The notes beneath the pieces are model-generated. The model ran no database searches and had not been told where the DNA came from. It worked only from the letters and a program-made list of their open reading frames with translations. Source: Pinus tabuliformis (taxonomy: Eukaryota > Streptophyta > Pinopsida > Pinales > Pinaceae). From it: 64,000 nt of DNA. The DNA lies in assembly GCA_031772625.1 (NCBI GenBank), contig CM062819.1, positions 1,233,884,955 through 1,233,948,954 of the forward strand, given 5' to 3'. The position numbers and the translations under genes were made by a program. Below are positions 23,379-35,940 of this stretch, in pieces. Position 1 is the stretch's first letter. Every line of letters begins with the position of its first letter.

Positions 23379-25049
23379 CTAAACATCAATGTGCTTTGTC
23401 TTTGAATGATATGCAGGGTTCTTTGCCAAGAAAATTGCACTTTGGCTATCACAGTCTATTCTTATAGCTCCCTGTACTAACCCCATACTTGAACACAATC
23501 TCTGCAACCAAACTGCTTCCTTGCTTGCATGAGTGGCTACCATGTATTCTGCCTCTGTAGTTGATAGTGCCACTACAAATTGTTTCTTACTCATCCAATT
23601 GACTGCACCTCGAAATAGGTTAAACACATACCCACTTGTAGATCTTCTCTAATCCAGATCTCCAACCCAGTCTGCATCAAAAAAGCCACGAATATCCAAC
23701 ACTCTGTCCAATCCTGGTCTTCCTTGGTAGCACAAACCATAATCATTAGTGCCACGCAAATACCTGAAAACCTGCTTCACTGCTGTCTAATGCTCCTTTC
23801 CTGGTTTTGACATAAACCTGCTCAATACTCCCACTGCATGTGCAATGTCTGGTCTAGTACAGACCATTGCATACATCAGGCTACCAAATGCACTTGCATA
23901 TGAAACACGGGACATGTCCTTTTCCTCTTCTTGTGTCTTGGGACACTGTTCAGTAGATAACTTTACACCTACAGGAATAGGAACCTTCACCGGTTTACTA
24001 TCCTGCATAATAAATCTCTGCAATATTGTCTCGACATACTTCCTCTGGTTTAACCAGAGCTTCCTCTTTGCCCAATCTCTTTTAATTTCCATGCCCAAAA
24101 TATAGTTTGCAGCACCAAGATCTTTCATGTCGAATTTGGAGGACAATTGGGTCTTCAAATCCTGGATAATTTATTTTTCATTTGCAACCAGCAACAGATC
24201 ATCCACATACAAGACCAGATAAATAACACGGTCACCAATTAATTTAAAATACACATAGTGATCTGCTTTGCTTCTGGGGAAGCCAAGTCCCCGTATAAAT
24301 GTATCAAATTTCTAATACCACATCCTTGGTGACTGTTTTAACCCATACAGAGACTTCTTTAACTTGCATACCAATTCTTTCTTACCCTTCACCACAAAGC
24401 CTTCAGGTTGCTTCATGTAGATCTCCTCTTCCAAATCCCCGTGAAGAAATGTTGTCTTCACATCCATCTGTTCTACCTCAAAATAAAAAGCAGCAGCAAC
24501 AGATAAAAGTAATCTAATAGAAGCTACCCTGGCAACAGGAGAAAAAATATCACCAAAATCAATTCCTGGCACATAGGATTAACCTTTTGCTACCAACTGA
24601 GCTTTGTATTTCTCCACCTTTCCTTCTGCATTTGTCTTCTTCTTGAACACCCATTTGCTGCCAATGGGTTTCCTTCCAGCTGGCAACTCCACCAGATGCC
24701 AAGCCTTATTTTTGTGCAAAGATGCCATTTCATCAACCATGGCCTCTTTCCAGAGTTTTCCATCCTCTGAATCTACTGCTTCCTTCACAGTTTTGGGATC
24801 ATCATCAGTAATAGATAAAGCAAATTTTGAACAGAAAGCAAATGGGCTATACCTTTTTGGTTGCCTTCTTTTTCGAACTGATCTTCTCACACCTAGAGTT
24901 TGTGGCTCTTCATCTTCTGATTCCTCCTCTGCTGTAGAGTCTGATTCTTCCTCCTTTAGCTCAAACTCTATCTTCTCAAGTTCCTTTGGTTGGACTTCAT
25001 GTTTAATAACATCTTTCACCTCTCTAAACACCACATCTCGGCTGTACAC
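23379..25049 (-). pseudogene. pol: Reverse transcriptase and RNase H of E5
   Basis: The piece 25049-24579 holds the acidic linker after integrase and the start of RT (WKEAMVDEMASL, LPAGRKPIGSKWVFKKK). The piece 24572-24312 has GIDFGDIFSPVARVASIRLL, QMDVKTTFLHGDLEEEIYM and LKKSLYGLKQSPRMWY. The catalytic YVDD is intact near 24209-24198. The piece 24158-23787 covers SSKFDMKDLGAANYILGMEI and ARPD-like TRPDIAHAVG. RNase H lies at 23700-23379 (DADWVGD, STSGYVF, STTEAEYM, and KTKHIDV at the end). Stops at 24314-24312 and 23381-23379 are TAG where the family has Q, and 23789-23787 is TAG where it has W. Confidence 0.9.
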
Positions 25050-26307
25050 AACCTTCCTTGTTATTGGGTTTCAAAGCTTATAACCCTTTAAACCATCTTT
25101 ATACCCAATAAAGATGCACTTTTCAGATTTACTATCCAACTTGGTTCGTTTCTCCTTTGGAACATGTACATATGCATCACATCCAAATACCCTCAGATGT
25201 GAAAGAGAGGGTTTCTTACCATTCCATACCTCTTGTGGAGTCTTATCCTCCAACGCTGATGAAGGTGATCTGTTGACCAGGTATCATGCTGTCTCCACTG
25301 CCTCTGCCCAGAATTCCTGTCCTAACTCGGCACCACTGAGCATGCTTCTTGCCCTTTCCATCAACTTCTTTTTCATTCTTTCTACAACTCCATTTTTCTG
25401 AGATGTATATGGAGTAGTCTTCTACCGTACTATACCACACTTCTTACAGAATTCTTCAAATTCCTTACTGCAAAACTCTCCACCATTATCTGTCCTTAGC
25501 ACCTTTATCTTCTTCTCTGTCTGGTTTTCCACCAGAGCCTTAAATTCTTTAAACCTGTCAAAGACTTCAGATTTCTTCTTAAGGAAATATATCCATGTAT
25601 TCCTTGAGAAGTCATCTATAAATCATACATAGTACACAGACTTACCCAGTGATGGAACTTTCACAGGTCCAAACACATCACTGTGCACAAGCTCTAATAT
25701 CTGTTTCACTCTCTTACCACCAGAGGGGAAACTCACCCGATTCTACTCCCCATATACACAATTTTCACAGAAATCAAAATCTAGAGAGCTATTGCTCATA
25801 CCTTCTACCATACCTTTACCATGAAGTATTTCAAGGCCCTTCTCTCTAATATGTCCAAGCCTTTGATGCCACAACATGGTCTTCTCTCCAGAGACCACTA
25901 GATTTTCTGCTCCACTTTTAGGAACCACAAAATTGTTGCACCCATCAACAACAATGCTACCTTGCAGCTTGTACAGAGTTCCAATTCGAACTCCCCACAT
26001 TAATACCAGTGCCCCTCGAACCATCTTGCAGGTATCCTTCTCGAACATTGTTTTTACACCTGTATCATCCAACTTGCTTACAGAAATCAGATTTCTGCCT
26101 AATGCAGGAATATGCAAAGCACCCGGAAGTGTTCTAACCCTTCCACCTTGCAACTTCAACTTTACTTTTCGCGACCAACAATTCTAGCCTTCCTAGCATC
26201 CCCTAAGAAGACATCACTGCCATTGTATTTCTCATACTCGCAGAACCACTCTATATGGGGAGTGAAGTGAAAGGATGCACCTCAGTCAATCAACCATGCC
26301 TCATGAT
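25050..26307 (-). pseudogene. pol: Protease and integrase of E5
   Basis: The protease reads AWLID then TGA (26284-26282) then GASFHFTPHIEWF, so the residue after the catalytic Asp is a stop. The GAG_pre-integrase zinc region is open at 26159-25743 (WHQRLGHIREKGLEIL, CENCVYGE). The core follows with [25 protein letters not shown] and NGVVERM, so the D-D-E residues are visible. The last piece 25253-25071 is ALEDKTPQEVWNGKKPSL and FGCDAYVHVPKEKR. Several stops interrupt, including two near 25400-25440 and 25630. The enzyme would insert the cDNA. Confidence 0.88.
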
Positions 26308-27156
26308 CTACATGTGTACTTGAAGAAGCCAAGTACACATCCCCACCTTCATTGAGGAGGTTTTCACCTCTGTAGAGGGAGCATCATCAAATCCCTTTCC
26401 TTTATCAAGAGCTTTAGATTTACAGTCCCTTTTGTAGTGCCCTTCCTTTCCACATTTCCAGCACACCACCTTTACAAGTTTTCTTGGAGATTTAGATATC
26501 CCTCTAGATTTAGATCTCCCACTCAATGACTTAATTTTGTTTCTGTTCTGGGACCATCCTCGTACAGACAAGGCATCACCATTCTGGATCTCCATATTTT
26601 TCCGTCTCATCTCCTCTGTCAGCAAGGATGAGACTATTTCATCAAACTGCAAGGCAGATGCATTGCTACCTATTGCAATAACCAGACTATCCCATGAATT
26701 TGGTAGAGAACACAACAAACTGATGCACTTATCTTCATCTGAAATTTTAATATCAACAGATGCTAATGGACTTACCGCAGTATTAAATGCGTTCAGATGC
26801 TCTGTCACCGAGTCTCCATCTTTCATCCTCAAGTTATACAGCTTTTTCTGTAGGAACAGTTTATTCACTAGAGACTTAGATTGGTACAAAGTCCCTAACT
26901 TGTCCCACAAAGCCTTCGCCATAGCTTCCCCTGATACATTTAGAAATATTGAATCTGTGACACATAATTATATTGTGCTCTTTGCCTTCTGATCCAACTT
27001 CTTCCATTATTCATCAGACACTCCTGTTGGTTTAGTACCCAGATCTACCACGATTCACTAATCTTTATCCACCAACAGATCCTCCATCTTGAGTTTCCAC
27101 AACTCAAAACTCTGACCATTAAATTTCTCGATCTCTATCTTTCCACTGCTCGCCAT
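26308..27156 (-). pseudogene. gag: Gag of E5
   Basis: The frame starts at ATG 27156-27154 (MASSGKIEIEKFNGQ, FELWKLKMEDLL). The first third has stops where the family shows KDQWIVV (TAG and TGA), plus two TAA stops. From 26922 the UBN2-type capsid region is open (ALWDKLGTLYQSKSLVNKLF, SLLCSLPNSWDSLV). A zinc knuckle CWKCGKEGHYKRDC (C-x2-C-x4-H-x4-C) follows. Gag packages the RNA. Confidence 0.88.
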
Positions 27157-27265
27157 CTTCTTTCACCACCAGAATCAATCTTGCAGATCTCCCACTGAAC
27201 AGGGTCTACCACAGGCCCGAGCTAAACCCCTCAGCAATAAAGGCGTCCCCTTGAAGCCAAAACAA

Positions 27266-27276
27266 CTCTGATACCA
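27266..27276 (-). promoter_or_regulatory. Primer binding site of E5 (tRNA-iMet)
   Basis: The minus strand reads TGGTATCAGAG two bases after the LTR terminus CCTACA. Confidence 0.9.
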
Positions 27277-27278
27277 AA

Positions 27279-27778
27279 TGTAGGATTTAACCCCATACAG
27301 AAATTAGCTGCATATGAATTCTAAAACACAGAAAATAAACAATGCGAGAGCATAACACATAAAACACATATACACAGAGATTTTCCCCTCGATCCCAAAA
27401 CCGGGAATACCAGCTTGATTTTTCATTATGTTCCTTTCAATGTTATAATACATATTTATACATGCTGAAGCATCCAATACCATGGAACGAAAACCATCGC
27501 ATCCAAAACGACGCACCGAAAACCATCACATCCAAAAACATGTGCGAAAATCATGCACAAAACCATAGGTGGGTCCACCCAACCTAACATAGGTTCCAAA
27601 ACCAAAATTTTCCGGGGCGCTGCCCCAGACCCCATAGAGTGGGGTTACCTGCACCCTTCAAACCCGCTGTGATCCCCCTACTACCCAATCGGTGCAACGA
27701 AGGGGGGCTCCGCCCCCCCTCTAACCCCCCGGTTAACTACATGGGCTAGTCATGGAAAGAATATAACACAACCCAACA
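27279..27778 (-). repeat. 5' LTR of E5 (500 bp)
   Basis: It matches 22702-23173. It carries an internal duplication around GAAAACCATCGCATCCAAAA that is absent from the other copy. The ends are TGTTGGG and CCTACA on the minus strand. Confidence 0.92.
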
Positions 27779-28451
27779 ACCAAATGTAATTCATAATTGA
27801 TGTTTTACATGTGTTTGCGTCAATGCATTGGGTAACCCTTTGCAAATCATGGTCGAGATGGTAGCATCAATGAAGAGTTTTCGGGTGAGGCTTAGGCCAT
27901 GATGCCTAATTGGTGAGGTAGAGGAGACTCATGCCATAGGGACGAAACATTGCCAGTGAGGTGGAAGCAATCTAGAATGTGCCAAGACCATGGAATTGTG
28001 ATGAGGTAGGTGGAACGGGGAGCCCATCAGATCATGGGAGGTTGTTAAAGGGCATGTATGTTGTTATCTAATGGTCCCCAACAATTGTTAGATGAAGTAG
28101 ATTTGGATCGTCAGATATTTCAAGGTGCATATTTGCGTTAACCCTCACGTAAGTTTGAGGTCTGATAAAATCTCAACTGCTCTTTTGTCGAGTCCGGCCA
28201 GTCAATTAGTTGGGGTGTCCTACGGGGATTATGTGAGACCTGTCGTATGTCTTATATGTAAGTTATAAGGTGTGGCATGGAGGTCAAGCTAGTAGGCCCC
28301 ATTCTCTTTATATATATATCTGTGTATGTGTGTGTGTGGTGTAGAGAAAATTCAGAACCCGAAGTCATTGATGGACAGGTTTCAAACATATTTTATGTAA
28401 TACTAATTATTCTTGATTTAGTATATAATACATAAGTAACATGGTTTGTTG

Positions 28452-28485
<34 letters not shown>

Positions 28486-29528
28486 AATTTGGAGGCTTGG
28501 GTTTGAAAGAAGATAGCATGCTAGTGACATGGAGAAAGAGGCTCGAAAATCAGTTTGCCTCCGATGAGGAACTGGAGAAACCCTAAACAGGGATGAGAAT
28601 CACAAGGAACGTGGAAAAAGAAGGAAGTATAAGAAAGTATAGGTACCTTCAGTAGGAAAGTTAGTTATAGGTTGTAAAAGAAAGTTATAAGCTCGAGGAA
28701 AGCAGACAAACTTGGAATTTTCTAGGCAAAAATTGAAGAAAAATACCTGAAATTCCTAAGGCCATAATTTACAAACTGTAAATCGAAATGGAGCATATGA
28801 CTAGTTGTTGGAAAGATAATTTTGAACAAATTGTAACTCTTCATGTAGAAATTTAAATTGAAGGTTAAATTTTTGGAACATTTTGAATAAAAGCCACAGG
28901 AAATTGACATAACATGTTGCAATCTTTCAAAGGTCATATCTTTCAGCTCGGGTATGAAAATACACATGTATATTGTCAATAGAAAGATATTAATGAGGAG
29001 AATAACCTGGTCAATCTAGAATTCTCAATTCAATGAGTAATTTCAGCAAATATTGTAGGAAAAGCTACTAGTAAAATTAAAGGAAAATTTGTCTAATGGC
29101 ATATATGAGTGCATAAGATTCCCAAGGGCCTTACAAAAAAGAGGAAGTGGTAAGGGATAAGAACATAAGAATGAGAAATGTTAAAAATGAATCTAATGGT
29201 CATGGACTGAACCAACCTAATGGTCGGGATTTGGAAGAAACTGTGAGAAGCCTCAAATTGGAAGTGCTCAACTACATAGATGACAATGAGAAGTTGAGAA
29301 AAGAGAAATAAAAAATTAACAACCAAATATTGCATAATTTAAACAAAATTTAGAGAGAATTGGACTAGCAAACTGAGCCTGTTATCTTATGATCACAGTG
29401 CAGGGTTTAAGGAGAGAGGTGCCAGAAGTCCAAGGAACTCCATAAGTGCTTATTATCAGCACTATCACTCATCTTGGAAAACAAGTAAAAGGGATTGTTC
29501 TACTACATAATATGAAAATAGCCCTAGT
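27779..29528 (+). other. Leader of E4, second part
   Basis: No domain is recognised. A TG-rich microsatellite lies near 28320-28340 and a (TA)n tract at 28454-28482. The minus-strand frames near 28722 and 29093 look like chance. The leader is unusually long (about 2.4 kb without E5), so another unrecognised insertion is possible. Confidence 0.55.
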
Positions 29529-30330
29529 TTGTCACCACAAAGAAAATCTAGAAGAAGAGCTAATAGAGAGAGCTTGCAAGAGGATATGAGAAAAAGTAAT
29601 TCCTCCACCTTTAATGGGAAAAAAATTAAATGGGAAGAAGCAGAGACGTGGTTGTTTGAGATGAAGAATTATCTTCAGCTATTCAACTATTCTTTGAATC
29701 TAGAAGCCAAAATTGCCATATATCACTTGAAGGGAAAGACCAATCTATGGTGGTAGAAACTTAAGGTAATCAAGAGTATGGATGAAAGACAAATTACTTG
29801 GAGTAAATTCAACAAGTATTTTTAGGGGAAGTATCTAATTGAATGCTATTATGAGCGAAAAATGCATGAATTTTTTGAGCTGCAACTAGGACATATGACC
29901 ATGGAAGAGTATGTTTGGAAATTCCGTGAGCTACTGAGGCCTTTTAAGTTTATTAAGGGTGAAAAAGTTAAAATGCAGAGGTATATCAATGGATTACCCT
30001 CGTTTATGTTGATAAATTGAATTACAATGAGCCAAAAACCCTTGAGGCGACTATGAGAAAAGTGGAAGAATTGTATGAACAAAGTAAAAATAGATCAATC
30101 ATGCAAAAACTCTAGGAAACAAGAAGAAGCATTTTATGGAGAAAAGGAAAATGGTTTTCAAACCTCACCATTTAAAAACAATCCTCAAACAGTCCAACAG
30201 GCTACTCCAACTTCTAACCAACCACAAGAGGGGGGTGTTGCTAACAATAAGCTTCAATTTCCACCAATCAAATGTTGGGGTTGTAAAGGGACCACAGGTG
30301 TAGATATTGTCCTCATAGGACAGAGAGGAT
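29529..30330 (+). pseudogene. gag: Gag of E4
   Basis: The capsid-like region is plain: TFNGKKIKWEEAETWLFEMK, YLQLFNYSLNLEAKIAIYHL, LKGKTNLWW, then a stop (TAG 29754-29756). It continues in the same frame to ITWSKFNKYF-stop-GKYLIE, MHEFFELQLGHMTMEEY and MQRYINGLPSF. Both stops are TAG where relatives have Q. A zinc-knuckle remnant CWGCKG lies near 30275, but the second half is out of frame. Confidence 0.82.
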
Positions 30331-31900
30331 GAAAATTGTACACAACATACAAGCGACAACTATTGTCGAAAATGTGGGTAAGGGCATGCCCAAAATTTAT
30401 GCAGCTTTGGATAATCGATAAATAGAACATCATGCAAATATGATAGAGGTTCAAGGTAAGCTTAACAATTAGCCCATTATTATTTTAATTGATTCTGGAA
30501 CCAACCATGGTTATATTAATGTGAATCTAGTTGAAAATTCTAAATTGAAGAAATTTAAACATTCCAAAACCTTGGTTAATACAACCAGCTAAGGGTATGA
30601 AGAGAAAAGTTGCAGAATTGGTTAGAGAATGCCCAATTGAGATGAATGGGTTGAGGACAATAGTTGACTTGAATGTAATTTCATTGGGTACATATGATTG
30701 TTTAATGGGCACGGATTGGTTGGAGAAGCAACATACAATCCTTGACTGCTCAAGATTTTTTTTTATGTGTATAAATGATGAGGGATAGAAAAGATAAGTC
30801 TAAGGAATCCCTAGGCCAATATCTATCATAGAGATATTGACTATGCAGTTGAAAAATAATTATAGGAATGGACAAATCCTTGTAGTTCATATGGAGGAAA
30901 CAAATATGAAGCATCAAGCTAATTTAGAAAATTACCGAGTTCTACAGGAATTTGCTGATGTATTTCCAAAAATAGTGGGATTACCTCTGAAGAGATATGT
31001 CGACTTTTATATTGATCTAGTGCTAAGAGAAATTCCAGTGTCTAAGACACCATACATAATGAGTACTCCTAAAATTAAGGAATTGTAGATGCGCTTGGAG
31101 GAATTGTTGAAGAAAGGTTATATACACCCCAATGTGTCACCGTGGGTTGAACCAATCCTCTTTACTAAGAAGAAAGATGGAACTCTATGATTGTGTATTG
31201 ATTTCTGACAATTAAATAATGTCACTATAAAAAAAAATGTCCATCGCTAAGAATTAATGATCTCTTCGATCAACGATGTGGGGAAAAATATTTTCCAAAA
31301 ATTATTTAAGATCTACGCATCACCTGTTGTAGATCAAGAAAGAGGATATTTGTAAAACAACATTTAGAACTCGTTATGGGCACTCTGAGTTCGTAGTGAT
31401 GCCTTTTGGTTTATCCAATGCAGCGATAGTTTTTATGTGTCTAATGAATGGAGTTTTCAGGGATTATTTGGGCAAATTTTTATTATTTTTCTCAATTATA
31501 TTCTTGTATACTCTAAATTTGAAGACCTAGCACCAACAACATTTGCTATTAGTACTACAAGTACTCAGGGACCATTGGTTATCTTCCAACCTAAGTAAAT
31601 GTTCTTTTTACCAGAGACAAGTCCATTATTTGGGTCACATCATTACAAAAGACATAATTGTGGTAGATATGGAGAAGATTAAGGCTATTAGTGAATGGCC
31701 AACACTGAAGAATGCTACACAAGTCTGGTCCTTCATGGGCTTGGATGGTTATTACAAGAGGTTTATTGAAGGCTTCTCAATAATAGCACATCCCATTACA
31801 TCTTTACAAAAAAAGGGTGTGAAATTTCAGTGGACACCTAAGTGTGAAGTATATTTTCAACAATTAAAAGATTTATTAACAAAGCTCTAGTATTAAAAAA
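30331..31900 (+). pseudogene. pol: Protease and reverse transcriptase of E4
   Basis: Protease: PIIILIDSGTNHGYINVNL near 30475-30535, with intact D-S-G. RT: open 30837-31088 (EFADVFPKIVGLPLKRYVDF, VSKTPYIMSTPKIKEL), then TAG at 31086-31088 where relatives have Q. It goes on to [17 protein letters not shown] and KKKDGTL-stop-LCIDF-stop-QLNN, where both stops are TGA in place of CGA (Arg). The catalytic region reads [10 protein letters not shown] in place of FLDDILVYSK, so both aspartates are lost. The connection is open at 31543-31890 (CSFYQRQVHYLGHII, FMGLDGYYKRFI). Confidence 0.85.
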
Positions 31901-33735
31901 AATTATGCGAATGCATATTTAGTAATATGCATTGATGCATGCAAAGATGGCCTAGGTGGAGTGCTCATGCAAAATGGACAAGTACTTTGTTACGAATCCA
32001 AGAAATTAAAGAAGCATGAGAATAATTGTCCTTCCCATTATTTGGAGCTTGCGTCTATTATCCACACACTTAAAATGTAGACGATTCACTTATGGGCCGT
32101 AAATTCGAATTTCAAATAGATCATTGTGGGTTGTGACATTTATTTGAGCAGCCTAATTTAAATGCATGGCAAATTAGTTGGCTAGAATTGCTAGGAGAAT
32201 ATGACTTTGACATTAAATACATTAAGGGAAAATAAAATTGAGCGGTTGATACACTCAGCCAGAGAGTGCACATTATGCATGCCATGGCAACTAAAATGTA
32301 TGAAATAAATTTGGTGAACAATATTGTACAAGTCGGACAATTGGATAAGTGATATATGTAGATTAAGAATAATTTATGAAGAGGTACAACACAATAGAAA
32401 TACTAGGATTATGAAATGGGCCCGGAAGATATTCTTTTATATAATGGTAGAGTTTACATGTCAAATGTGCCAATTGTGAAAGAAATAATCTTACAGGAAA
32501 TGCATAGGGTACCGTTTGCTAGTCAACTTGGGTACCAAAAAACTTTGACAATAGTGAAGAAGCAATTTTATTGGCCATGTTTAAAAAGGGAAGTGGCTAA
32601 TTACATAGCTAGGTGTTTGGAATGCTAGTGGGTAAGGCTGAGCATAAACACCCAACCAACTTGCTTCAGCCAAATCCCATTCCTGAGTTGAAGTGGGAGG
32701 TGGTATCAATTGATTTTATTACTAAGATTTTGAGAACTGTGAAAGGGCACAACTCTATATTGGTGGTAGTGGCAAAGCTTACAAAGTCTACTCATTTTAT
32801 TATTGTGAAATCACTGCATAAAGAAACAAATATTGTAGACATTTATATGTGGGAAATTTCCAAGCTTCACGAGGTGCCTAAGGAAATAATCTCAGATTGG
32901 GTACCTGTTTAAATTTTAGCATAATGTATCATTCGAAGTCAGATGGATAGACCGAATGGATAAATCAAATATTTAAAGATATGTTACATATGTGCGTGAT
33001 GTATAAACCATCCAAATGGGAGGGATACCTTCATTAGGTAGAATTTGGCATAATAATGGGTACCAAGCATCATTAAAAATGAGCCCATTTGAGGTTTTGT
33101 GTGGTATAAAATTTAACACTCTAGTGAGTTGGAGTAACCAATTAGACAGAATCATGGATGGTCTAGAGTTGCTTAAGGATATGGAGGAACAAATGGTCAA
33201 TATCGAACAGAATTTAAAAGCTTCCCAAAACCAACAAAAAAGTTATGCAGATGGGAACAAAACAAACAGGGAATTTAAAGTCAAGGAGCACATATTTCTG
33301 AAAGTAAAAGCAAATAAGATCTTAATAACATCGGGAAATTGTGCCAATTTGGTAGCTAGATATTGTGGGCCATTTGAGATCATGGACTGAGATCAACCAC
33401 GTTGCATATAGGCTTGCATTTCCTACATCTCTACATATTCATGATGTCTTTCATTTTTATTACTTAAGAAATATGTCCTTGGCAATAATCATATTATTGA
33501 TTGGAAAATGATTCAAGTAGAACTCGAGGGAGACTTCCAAGTCCATTTTGTGTGTTTTAGACAACAAGATAAAGGTGTTATGGAATCGATACATAGGCAT
33601 GGTAAATGTGTAATGGACCATGCTCAGTCCTAAGGATATGACCTGGGAGTAAGAAGAAATCATGAGGGTAGAATACCCTCACTGTTTTTACAGACATATT
33701 GTATATATGATGCACTGAGGACAATGCATAAAATA
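31901..33735 (+). pseudogene. pol: RNase H, integrase and chromodomain remnant of E4
   Basis: RNase H is in fragments (CIDACKDGLGGVLMQNGQ, LLGEYDFDIKYIKGK). The integrase zinc module lies at 32416-32628 (ASQLGYQKTLTIVKK, YIARCLEC). The core begins KWEVVSIDFITKIL and reaches EIISDWVPV, where it is frameshifted. YHSKSDG-like sequence follows near 32930, then open 33016-33390 (GYQASLKMSPFEVLCG, KSYADGNKTNREFKV, VARYCGPFEIMD). A chromodomain trace (WTMLSPKDMTWE and EEIMRVEYPH) is visible in one frame at about 33600-33690. Confidence 0.82.
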
Positions 33736-33748
33736 AGGGGGTAAGGAA
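33733..33748 (+). promoter_or_regulatory. Polypurine tract of E4
   Basis: A purine-rich run ending AAGGGGGTAAGGAA is directly followed by TGTAATACCCC, the LTR start. Confidence 0.75.
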
Positions 33749-34996
33749 TGTAATACCCCTACCTATTTTAATCATGTAAATCTATGTAATCAGTATATTA
33801 GTACGGTAAGTCGGAAATAATTTTGATTATTAGGGTGGCAAGTCAGATGATATATTATGCAGCCTACGTGCCCATGTAGCTGCATTATATACTAATATGT
33901 CAGTTTTGGCTAAGTGGCTAGGGGATCCACAATGTAAATATTGTAAATTTGAACATATTTTTATAAATTAATAAAATAAAGTTGGTTGCAGATCCCACTC
34001 CATGAAAACAGTATGGGGGATGCAACTCCAATGAAAAAGGCGTTAGTTGGGTTTAGTGAAAAAGTGCACACTAAGACCCATGTGGCTTAAGTGAGTGCCA
34101 CATGACCAGTTGGGACCATGCAATTAAAAAGGATGATGGTTTTTTTTAATACCCATTCATTACTTAGTAATAGATTGAGGGAATTGAATCTAGTAACTAA
34201 TGGCTAGTGAGTCCAAGGGATGGACTCTAGAACTAGTCAAGGTGTGGTTATTAAGTTAACTATGTCAAAGGGATGCATATGGTTTTTATGTGAGCTCCTA
34301 AGAAACTTAGGTAGCTTGGTGGCTCTGAGAGATTGTTCGACCTAATTATGGCTTGGCGCCATGGAGTTATGGTAGGAAACTTGGTTGGAGATAGTCAGAG
34401 AGTCCTAGTTTGGCCTCTAGCATTGAATGGGATCTTGGAGTTGCAAGAGGAGATTTCTCTAGCCAACCATAAGTCACCTTGGAAGGTCAGCATTGTTGAG
34501 GGTTTCAAGCTATGCTACTTGGGTGCCAATTAGGGGGACATGAACCTGTGGCTGGAGATTGTTGGGGTTGGTGTCGTGACCTAGGTTTTTGTTGTTGTTT
34601 TTCAATTGTTTCCTTTGGAGTTGTTGTCCCAGCTCGAGGGTGACCTATGGTTGATGTTATAAGCCACATGGTCTATGGCTAGGTGGAATGTGGAGATCTC
34701 ATAGTCAGTTGGCTCTTTTCAACAGATAAGTACTTGTGTTGTTGTTCATGAGTTTTTATTATGTGTGCTTTATGTACAATTGATAATTATTCTTTTGTTG
34801 ATGCATTTTAATTTAGAAGTACACATGTTGCATATTGATTGCATAAGCATATAGTGCTTCATTACATTTTAATAAAATTGACAAGTCAAGGTTTTAGGTT
34901 GGCGTAAATGAATATGAATGTTTTTGCAACAATTGAATGTTTTTTATGAAATTTTATTAAGAGTGGTGTTTCCTGATTGGGGCCAAGGACACCACA
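33749..34996 (+). repeat. 3' LTR of E4 (1248 bp)
   Basis: It starts TGTAATACCCC, ends GACACCACA, and aligns with the 5' LTR over its full length with many substitutions and indels. Confidence 0.88.
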
Positions 34997-35199
34997 ATAT
35001 GAAAATAGGATTAAACAAGTCAAAAGGTAATAAAATGCATAATATATACAATATTAATTTAACAGAATTTATAAGTACATTCATGAAAACTTCTCTCCAT
35101 GGAAATTGTCCACTAACTCATGTACAAGAAGGATGCTCCACCCAATCATAGGGTTTCTATTAGACCAATTTTCTTTGTAACAACCATGGCCAAGAAGTT

Positions 35200-35940
35200 A
35201 TGAATCCAAAAGGTCCAAATCTTATTATGGTTGGCTCTAAAACTCTTTTTATGGCTCAAATATCAAGTTCCTAGTGAATATTGACACATATGGTAGGAGC
35301 CCAATTCATATCCCTCACTTACACCTATAGTAGTCCCAATTCATGTCCCTCTTTCCCCGCCAATGCATACAACCCAAGTAATCAAAGAAGTTATGAATCC
35401 ACAAGGGAAAACTTTTATTATGGTTGACTCTAAATCTCTTTTTACAACCCAAAACTCAAGACAATGAATACTTACACCTATATTAATCACAATTCACATC
35501 CCTTACTTACACTTATAGTAGTCCAAATTCACGTCCCTCCTTCCCCATCAATTCATAAAAACCAAGTATTAGGATCATATTTACAACCCAAATCTTAAGA
35601 TAATGAATACTTACACCTATAGTAGTCTCAATTCATATCCCTCACTTACACCTATAGTAGTCCCAATGCATGTCCCTATTTCCCCATTAATGCATTCAAC
35701 CCAAGTATTAGGATCATCTTGTTTGCTAAACAATCCTTTTGTCTATCCCACTTCTAGCCAAAATATCTCACTACTCCCAATTCATATCCCTCACTTACAC
35801 ATATAGTAGTCTCAATTCATGTCCCTCTTTCCCCATCAATACATACAACCCAAGTACTAGGATCATCTTTTCTATTGAACAATCCTTCCAACTATCCGAC
35901 TTCTAGCCAAGAAATCTCACTACTTGGTTCCATAGATTTT
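35200..35940. repeat. Degenerate tandem repeat, ~140-190 bp units
   Basis: The block CCCTCACTTACACCTATAGT with CCCAATTCATGTCCCT and TTTCCCC recurs near 35312, 35500, 35639 and 35789. Flanking pieces such as TTATTATGGTTG and CTCTTTTTA repeat at about 35222 and 35416. The units drift in length. No coding potential is apparent. Confidence 0.78.

Larger units (their letters stand above)
22702..27778 (-). mobile_element. E5: Ty1/copia element, Tork-like, complete but decayed
   Basis: LTRs flank it at 22702-23173 and 27279-27778. Read on the minus strand the order is PBS, gag, protease, integrase, RT, RNase H, polypurine tract, and integrase before RT defines copia. The residues (ISVSKLDDTGV, FEKDTCKMVRGALVL, GTLYKL) are typical of the Tork lineage. 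Candidate target copies GCTAA (22697-22701) and ACCAA (27779-27783) match at only 3 of 5 bases. It lies in the E4 leader and is therefore younger than E4. Confidence 0.92.
20692..34996 (+). mobile_element. E4: old chromovirus LTR retrotransposon containing E5
   Basis: Both LTRs are present and clearly diverged (20692-21999 and 33749-34996). A modified iMet primer site follows the first, and gag, PR, RT, RNase H, IN and a chromodomain remnant lie between. Flanking 5-bp copies are ATATC (20687-20691) and ATATG (34997-35001), a slightly mutated target duplication. Removing E5 (5077 bp) leaves about 9.2 kb. All coding parts are broken, which fits the LTR divergence. Confidence 0.88.

Noticed and set aside
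24604..25083. 159-codon plus-strand frame
   Set aside because: It is the complement of E5 RT and linker coding. The minus-strand frame carries the copia motifs.
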